Shown here one piece after another: positions 57,755 to 64,000 of a stretch of 64,000 nt of DNA. Both the position numbers and the translations under genes were made by a program. The stretch's first letter is position 1, and each line of letters starts with the position of its first letter. The stretch lies in the NCBI GenBank assembly GCA_021234155.1, contig JAJEKV010000052.1:5313606-5377605 (forward strand), read 5' to 3'. The notes below the pieces were generated by a model that saw only the letters and a program-made list of their open reading frames with translations, had not been told where the DNA came from and made no database searches. The DNA is from Isoetes taiwanensis (taxonomy: Eukaryota; Streptophyta; Lycopodiopsida; Isoetales; Isoetaceae).

Positions 57755-60700
57755 TGGTATCGAGCACTAGGTGTCTTTGAGATTGATTCAAGATCAACAC
57801 AACAATGGAGAAGGATGCAAGCTACAACCAGATTACCTTCCCCGGCGGTCGGTGATTCAAATCTTCGATGGCACCCGTGTTTCCAAAGAATGGAAGAGAA
57901 GAATGACTCTCATTCTTAAGGCTGAAGGGGTTTGGGGAATTGTTAGTGGCCAAGAACCAAAGACCGAAGCTTGCATCGATGGCAAGAATAAATCTGTTTT
58001 GATGCTTGGCGTCACGGGATGACAAGGCTATGGCTACGATTGGGCTTTCTATTGTTTGAATCTCTTCTTGATGAGGTTCGAAGGAGAACAACAATGATTT
58101 ATGGAATGCTCTCATCCAAGAGCATGAAAAGAAGACCCATACACAAATTGGGTATTTGTATGTCAAGTGGTGAATATGCTACCGAAGAGACCGAGAGTCT
58201 TGACAAATTCGCAGATCGCATGAAGAACACCTTTCGGCAGATTGAAGCCTCGAGAAGAGAATAAGATCTCTCCTTCATTGCAATTATTCTTCTTTCTTAG
58301 ATCCTTACCCAATTCTTTCCATGCTTTGTGCAGCAATCTCATGCAAATTGCGACATGGATCTCAATCGCGGCAATCACTTCCGCCAAGGAGGAGATTATG
58401 ATGAGAAAGGATGCCGGGATTATCAAAGACGAGCTCAATGCTTTCTTTGCGTGTCATTCGAGCCTAAATCCTATGCAAAAAGGGAATGAGAAAGCTAAGA
58501 AAAAAAGAATAACAATGAGAAAAGAACGCCTTCAAGGGTGTCGACAAGAAAGGCACAAACATCCAAGCAAAGAGTCCGTGACTATTGCAAGAAAGGCAAT
58601 AATACGCAGCAGAATGTAGGAAGAAGATGAAGGATCTTGAGCATAAACCGAAAGCTTTGGAGACAAACAAAGCTTCAGCCAATGTGGCCCAAATTGTTGA
58701 AGAAGTAAGCGTAGCCAATGTGGTTCCTTGCAGCCCCGGATTATGTCTATCTTTGTAAACAAGTGGCAGCCCCTCGCTCTATCAAATTCATCATGGATTC
58801 TGGTGCTACAACTCATATTAGTTGGCACAAAGATTGGTTTGAAAGTTTCAGACCTACCTCTTCCAATCACATTGTTCAAATCGGCGACAATAGTGAGCAT
58901 CAAATCGTGGAATGGGTGACATTCAAGTACCCACAAGTCTTGGTAATTTCACTCTAAAAGGGGTAATGTATGCTCCTACTTTGGCGTAAAGATCTGATTT
59001 CTATTGCACGCCTTCATCGATATGGGCACAATAGTTATCTTTGATAGTGACGACGCATTGTTCGCAAAGCAAAGTTACGTGAAAGAGCCTTTGCTCGTGC
59101 TATTTGTAACGGTAATATCTACCATTTGGGCCAAGAATATGCTGACTAGGTTGTTCTTGTAGCCGCTGGTAATGGTACCGTGGATCCGTGGGCATAAGAG
59201 GCTTGGACACATCGGGCCCAAAGCACTCAACCAAATGCCCCAACTTGTAGACGGTTTTGATCTTCATCGGCACCCTACTCTTGCAAGTTGTGAGGCTTGT
59301 GCATTGGGCAAACAAAGACCGCAGCATCCTTTACTCTCATTGGCTCTCGTGGTTATCGCTTTTCTTGAACTAGTACACACAAATCTTTGTGGTCCAACTC
59401 ATGTTCCTTCTCTCTCGGGTGCTTATTATTTTCCATTCATTGATGATTTGAGCAGAAAACATGGGTATATTTCTTGAAGCGAAATCTAATGCATTTGCCC
59501 ATTTCCAAGAATGGAGAGCTTGTTGAGAATCAAGTAGCCCATCGATTAAAGCTCGATCCGATAATGGTGGAGAATTTACCGGTCAAGCATTCAATCATTT
59601 TTGTGCCGATCATGGTATTGAGCGCAACTTACCGGTTCTCATACTCCACAACATAATGGCGTTCTTTGAATGGAAGAATCGCAACATTGTTGACGCGGCA
59701 CGCTGTTTGCTTGCTCAATCCTCGCACCGCTCAATTTTGGGCTGAAGCAAGAAGGTACTTAGTTTACCTTCTCAATAGATTGCCCAATCGCTGTCGCGGA
59801 AAAAATCGTACTCAATAAGCTTTCACCGGCATAAAGCCAAATTTGTCTCGTGTCTTTGATGTGTCGCCTTTATGCTTATTCCCAAAGCCAATCACAAGAA
59901 ACTTGAGCATACTAGCAAGAAAATGATCTTTGTGGGTTTCTCCGACCATCAAGCATGGTTATAGGCTGATTGATCCGGATACCAAGAAGCTTTGTGTTAG
60001 TCGCGATGTTATTTTCCATGAAGATGTTTCGCATTTCGCAAGGTTCAAAAAATCCTAATGTGGAATTTATTGATATCTCTGCATGGATAACGTGATGACG
60101 CCATAGCTTCTAATCCATCGGACTTAGTTTCTCGAGATTCCAAAGACTGGCAGCTAGCTTCCAAAGACTGCAGTAGCCCCAAAGACTGCGAAAGGCTTTA
60201 CAACACCCCCGCTTCCTGATCACGCCAAGCAGATCTTGACACATCCAATCACGGAGGAGATCTTGACCCATCTGATCCAGGAGGTGATTTTGATGATCAT
60301 GATCAAGGAGGAGTTGAAGAAGAACTTGGTCGAGGTAAAAGGAAACGTTTTCCTCCTCAAAGGTTTGCTTTCTATGCTGAAATTATGCCCAGCATTATGG
60401 AGTTTTGTGGTGTCGCTATTATCGGTGAACCCACCAAACTATCGTGAAGCTATTTCATGTGCCGCGACCTCATTGGCGCAAAGCAGGGCAATGGACCACG
60501 AAAATGGATTCTATTATTCAAAATGGCACTTGGGATTTGGTTCCTCTTCCTCATGATAGGAAAGTCGTTAGTAACAAATGGGTCTAGAAATGCAAACTCT
60601 ATCCCCGATGGCACCATCGCCAGCCTACAAAGCACGCGCTTGGTTGCACCGGGTTTCAGCCAGCAATATGGCATTGATTACTTGGAAACATTTTCTCCGT

Positions 60701-62050
60701 GGTCAAAATGATGAGCATTCGCATTCTTCTTGCATTTGTCGCTCATTATAGGTTCATCAAACAGATGTCAAAAACAAAGATTTCTTAATGGCAAACTTGA
60801 TGAAGAAATATATATGAAGCAACCTCGTGGTTATATCAAAGCTGGTGCCGAGCATTTAGTATGCAAATTGATCTAAGGCACTTTATGGGTTAAAAGCAAG
60901 CATCATGTACTTGGTATAAGACCATAGATTCTTTCTTCAAAGACCAAGATTCCAGCCTATTGAGGCTGATTCTAATGTCTACATCCGGCCGTCAAGGCAT
61001 GTTTTTACTCATCATTGCTTTGTATGTGGATGATTCCTTGCTCATAGGCAATAATAATGAGCACATTGCTGAATTTAAGACAAAGCTTGCTGCTAAGTTT
61101 GGGTTTGCAAATTGGGTGAAGCTCGCTATTGTTTGGGTTTGCAAATTGCAAGAGACCGGAAAAATGGGATTCTTCATATCTCTCAAAAGAAGTACATTGA
61201 AGAAATGCTTGAGCGCTTTGGCATGGCTGATTGCAATCCATCTAAAAGTTCCTATGACTCCGTGTACTTTTCTCACTAAGAAAGATTGTCCACAACTGAT
61301 CTCGAACGCCTTTCTATGGCAAAAGTTCTATTTCTCAAGAATTGATTGGCAGCCTCATGTATTGCATGGTTTGCACCAGACCCGGATATTGCATTTGTCG
61401 TTATAGCTCTCACCAATTTTCAGCAGATCCGTGTCATAAGCATTGGGAAATGGCCAAGCACATTCTCCGCTACCTAAAGGGTACTACCGATTATGGCCTT
61501 ACATATCGCAAAGAATAGTGATGCTTTTTCATTGCGACATATAGTGATTCCTCACTTAGCGATGTGATAGACAACTCTAGGTCCACATCCAAAGATTTGT
61601 TTTCGCTTGCCAATGCCGCCATTGCTTGATCAGCAAGAACAAGGGCATGTATCTCTTTCGATAGCAAGGCGGTATGTTCGCGGATCTACGCCAGTTCGGT
61701 GGAGATCATTAGTTTCAAGGACTTTCTTGCCGCATTGGGCAACGACTTTTGGACCAGCAAGGATGCTCATGGATAACAAAGGTGGCATTGATTGGTGCTC
61801 CTCTCAAGTTCGACATCCAAAATCTAAGCATGTTCCCAAGCATTATCATTTTGTAAGGGCCCTTGTGGTCGATAAGGTGTTCGGTTTGAGCATTTTCCTA
61901 CACTGACAATACCAAGCATCTCTTGACTAAGCCTTTGGCTCATGAGCTCTTTGAGCGACATCGACTTGGTATTGGTCTTGATAGATTCCGATCTCATCTC
62001 CGTGAGGAGGAGGTTGAGCATGGAGATGGTGACCTCTCATCAAGGAGGAG

Positions 62051-62356
62051 TGTCGAGATATATGATATCGAGATCACCATCTTGCCGCTAGACGGATGTA
62101 TCAAAGACTTACAACACTTATAGCACTTCAAAGACCTTATCGAGTTCTAGCAACGCCCACCACTTGTCATAATTAGCGGCGCATAATTAGGAGTGGTTGG
62201 TGATGGGAGCAATTAATATTGCCTCGCCTCTTCTCAGATATCTTGTATTCTCACATACGTTTCAATACAATTCCATTTTGCCTTTGTTTTGGGAGCTTGC
62301 GCTCTCGGATATTGGTGTGCATTCCCTTCTCTCCCTTTCTTGGTGCAACCTTGACA
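62051..62356 (+). repeat. 3' LTR of the Copia element
   Basis: 306 bp, the same ends as the 5' LTR, followed by ATTCA. Several small indels and substitutions separate the two LTRs, so the insertion is not recent. Confidence 0.9.
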
Positions 62357-62703
62357 ATTCATGTATTAAGTTTGTTGTTATAGCAGCTTGATTGAGTGCT
62401 AAGATTGTGGACGCAGAATTTTGAGCAACTTTGGATCAACAACTTTTAACTTTCTTGATATTCGGGTGATCCTTTTATATAAATTGAGCAGCGAACATGC
62501 GGTGCTTCAAGATCAACGAACATGCCCATGTGGTGCTTCAAGATACTATGTACTAACATATTATATCAACTGTTACACCACGACAGTACATAGTAACCTT
62601 GAAGAATATAATAAAATATCACATCGCACCTGCCTCTGATTTGAAAACTTGGACCTCCTTAAGACTGGCCATGAAACAGACTGAAATGAAGCCATTGCCA
62701 TAC
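62357..62703. other. Right flank of the Copia element
   Basis: Nothing identified except possible intron sequence of the unnamed gene to the right. GTGGTGTAACAG... on the minus strand has no recognised role. Confidence 0.35.
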
Positions 62704-63566
62704 CTGTTAATATGATGCTGAAGACGATGACGCACTCATGCAAAGGGGTAAAGCTAGGAATTATCTGGCAAACATCATCTAACAAGAACTTTAGCAAAGA
62801 GGGCACAAAAGGGCAAGATGTGGCATCCACAATTCGCATATTCTAGGTATCTGGCATCCACATGAGCATTACATTATGGCAGAATTTCTACCTTGCAGGC
62901 TGTAGATGAGAGCCGAAGCCCCATTGGATGGTAGACATTGATAAAAAAGAATAAACCTTTTGGCAGCAGAAAGAAAGTAGGCAGAACAAATAGCAAAACG
63001 ACTAAGAAAAAGTTGTTCTAGTCCAAAATCATGGAACAAACAGCAAAAGGTGAAGATAATGTATGTACCATTGCAAGAAGATGAAGATTAACCCTGAAAG
63101 AAAAATAAAGATGTCACATTTATCTTGGGCTGAGAAAACTTCTATTACATCAAATGCCAGCTAAAAAAATAGCTATCAAATAAGGCCTTTTGATGCAAAA
63201 CGGCTTCAACGGATTAGGTTGCAGGAGAATCAAGGAGGCTCTTACTATAAAATCTTGCACACCTCTAAAACTGAGCTTAGTCCTCATCTGTCGAAGGCAT
63301 CTACCAATACCATAATAGCGCACCAAATGAAGGCCTGACATAGAGGCAGATTGCAGAATCGCCCCCACACAAAAAAATTTCATGTTGCTGACCCATATGA
63401 TTTCAACCATCTGCTACAATATCAACATTCAGATTACATGGCCTAGTGCCCCAAACACTTCATATGAGCGCATAGAGTCAGACTCAAGAAATGATTGTGC
63501 TATCTTTTCCAATGTTTTCAGCAAAGTAGCAGAACATATGGCAGTGGGATGGGCCAATTTATGAAG
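62704..63566 (-). CDS. Four exons of an unidentified multi-exon gene (partial)
   Basis: On the minus strand four segments with good acceptors and GT donors join in phase: 63438-63566 (43 codons exactly), 63263-63413, 62892-62956 and 62704-62842. Joined, they stay open for about 160 codons. The first gives LHKLAHPTAICSATLLKTLE then KIAQSFLESDSMRSYEVFGA. The second has ILQSASMSGLHLVRYYGIGR. The fourth has FVPSLLKFLLDDVCQIIPSF. The composition is helical, leucine-rich and amphipathic, as in HEAT-like or karyopherin-type proteins, but I cannot name the family. A further exon-like piece (AAYLPLLDLCLRYLAG) lies at about 63896-63946 and does not join in phase by simple splicing. The third exon is the least certain. 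The gene would continue left across or beyond the Copia insertion and right beyond the window. Confidence 0.45.
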
Positions 63567-64000
63567 CTGCAATGCAACTAAAAGGGCATCATAATTTGAT
63601 TCTAAAAAACTTTAAAGGGCAAGAAGAGAGTATTGGTGGTAAAAATATAAAACTCAAAATACAAACAAAATGCTTACTTCAAAATAGCAAAGCTCTACCC
63701 ATCACGCCCGATATATGCATCCTTAGATATCGCACATATGTCTCGGCCCATAATCACAATAATGTACCAATCTCCATATATAACAACTCTGGAAATGCAA
63801 TCAGGACCACTATGGTTAATCCAGAACTTGCAATATAGCTAGCACCTGCCCAGAAGCAAATAAATATGGGGATTTTTCCTTCATTCTGCCCTACGACCCT
63901 GCCAAATATCTAAGGCATAAATCCAGGAGAGGAAGGTAAGCCGCACCTTTGAAACATATTTTTAGGGTTCATCTAGCACCTATACCAGCATGTCGAATAT
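63567..64000. other. Probable intron and upstream part of the unnamed gene
   Basis: The acceptor TAGTTGCATTGCAG of exon 63438-63566 lies at 63567-63580. The rest is AT-rich and intron-like, apart from the short coding-like piece at 63896-63946. Confidence 0.3.

Larger units (their letters stand above)
57433..62356 (+). mobile_element. Ty1/Copia LTR retrotransposon, structurally complete, coding-dead
   Basis: 4.9 kb bounded by LTRs and a perfect 5-bp target duplication ATTCA (57428-57432 and 62357-62361). LTRs begin TGTCGAG and end CCTTGACA. A primer-binding site TGGTATCGAGC (57755) matches the initiator-Met tRNA 3' end, with a two-base slip. A polypurine tract CAAGGAGGAG (62041-62050) precedes the 3' LTR. 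Plus-strand domains in Copia order: gag (57800-58600), protease remnant IKFIMDSGATTHIS (58780-58825), integrase HKRLGHIGPKALNQMPQLV and CEACALGKQRPQHPL (59190-59340), reverse transcriptase LNGKLDEEIYMKQPRGYIK (60787-60843) and ALYVDDSLLIGNNNEHI (61018-61070), then RNase H remnants (HWEMAKHILRYLKGTTDYGL, 61440-61500). Integrase before reverse transcriptase defines Copia. Dozens of frameshifts block all domains. Confidence 0.9.

Noticed and set aside
1-64000. CRISPR arrays, operons or bacterial-type features
   Set aside because: The sequence is eukaryotic nuclear DNA; no array of identical repeats with unique spacers exists, and the tandem repeats found are satellites or element subterminal repeats.

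Overview
This is nuclear DNA of a land plant. The evidence is an intact R2R3-MYB gene with the usual plant exon layout, plant-type malectin/LRR receptor and polygalacturonase relics, Copia and Gypsy retrotransposons, and short GT-AG introns. Genes are few and most of the window is old or decayed mobile DNA. That suggests a large, repeat-rich genome, perhaps a seed-free vascular plant, but I cannot name the species from sequence alone.

Layout. 2.1-3.2 kb (minus): a five-exon C1D/Lrp1-type gene whose frame is clean across every junction except for one in-frame TAG. 5.0-7.0 kb (minus): a decayed malectin-like LRR receptor. 8.9-12.5 kb: a degenerate HAD/FCP1-like phosphatase gene surrounded by scattered palindromes built on TTCTCGAC. 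14.3-14.9 kb: the chromodomain end of a Gypsy element and the start of its LTR. 15.05-27.19 kb: what I read as one 12.1-kb DNA transposon. It has identical 32-bp terminal inverted repeats flanked by TTAA, a DUF7869-type transposase relic near the right end, a second HAD/FCP1-like gene near the left end, many palindromes built on AAATCGC...GCGATTT, and minisatellites in the middle. 27.8-28.1 kb: a small inverted-repeat element next to a long hairpin. 30-36 kb: a Copia gag fragment and a LINE with a long AAT tail. 38-47 kb: a tRNA-like relic, arrays built on GAATCT, two related Mutator-type miniature elements with perfect 9-10 bp target duplications, and a second partial copy (43.68-45.90 kb) of the 12-kb element sitting inside a GAATCT array.

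47.6-50.3 kb (plus): a GH28 polygalacturonase pseudogene followed by a MYB61/MYB86-type transcription factor gene that is complete but uses a GC donor and carries a 123-bp duplication in intron 2. 50.7-53.4 kb: a 2.7-kb inverted-repeat element. 57.43-62.36 kb: a structurally complete but coding-dead Copia retrotransposon with LTRs, primer site and a 5-bp target duplication. 62.7-63.6 kb (minus): four phase-consistent exons of a gene I cannot name.

The working genes visible here are the MYB gene, probably the C1D gene, and perhaps the unnamed gene at the right edge. The most unusual material is the 12-kb element and the repeated association of a HAD/FCP1-like gene with families of GC-rich palindromes.
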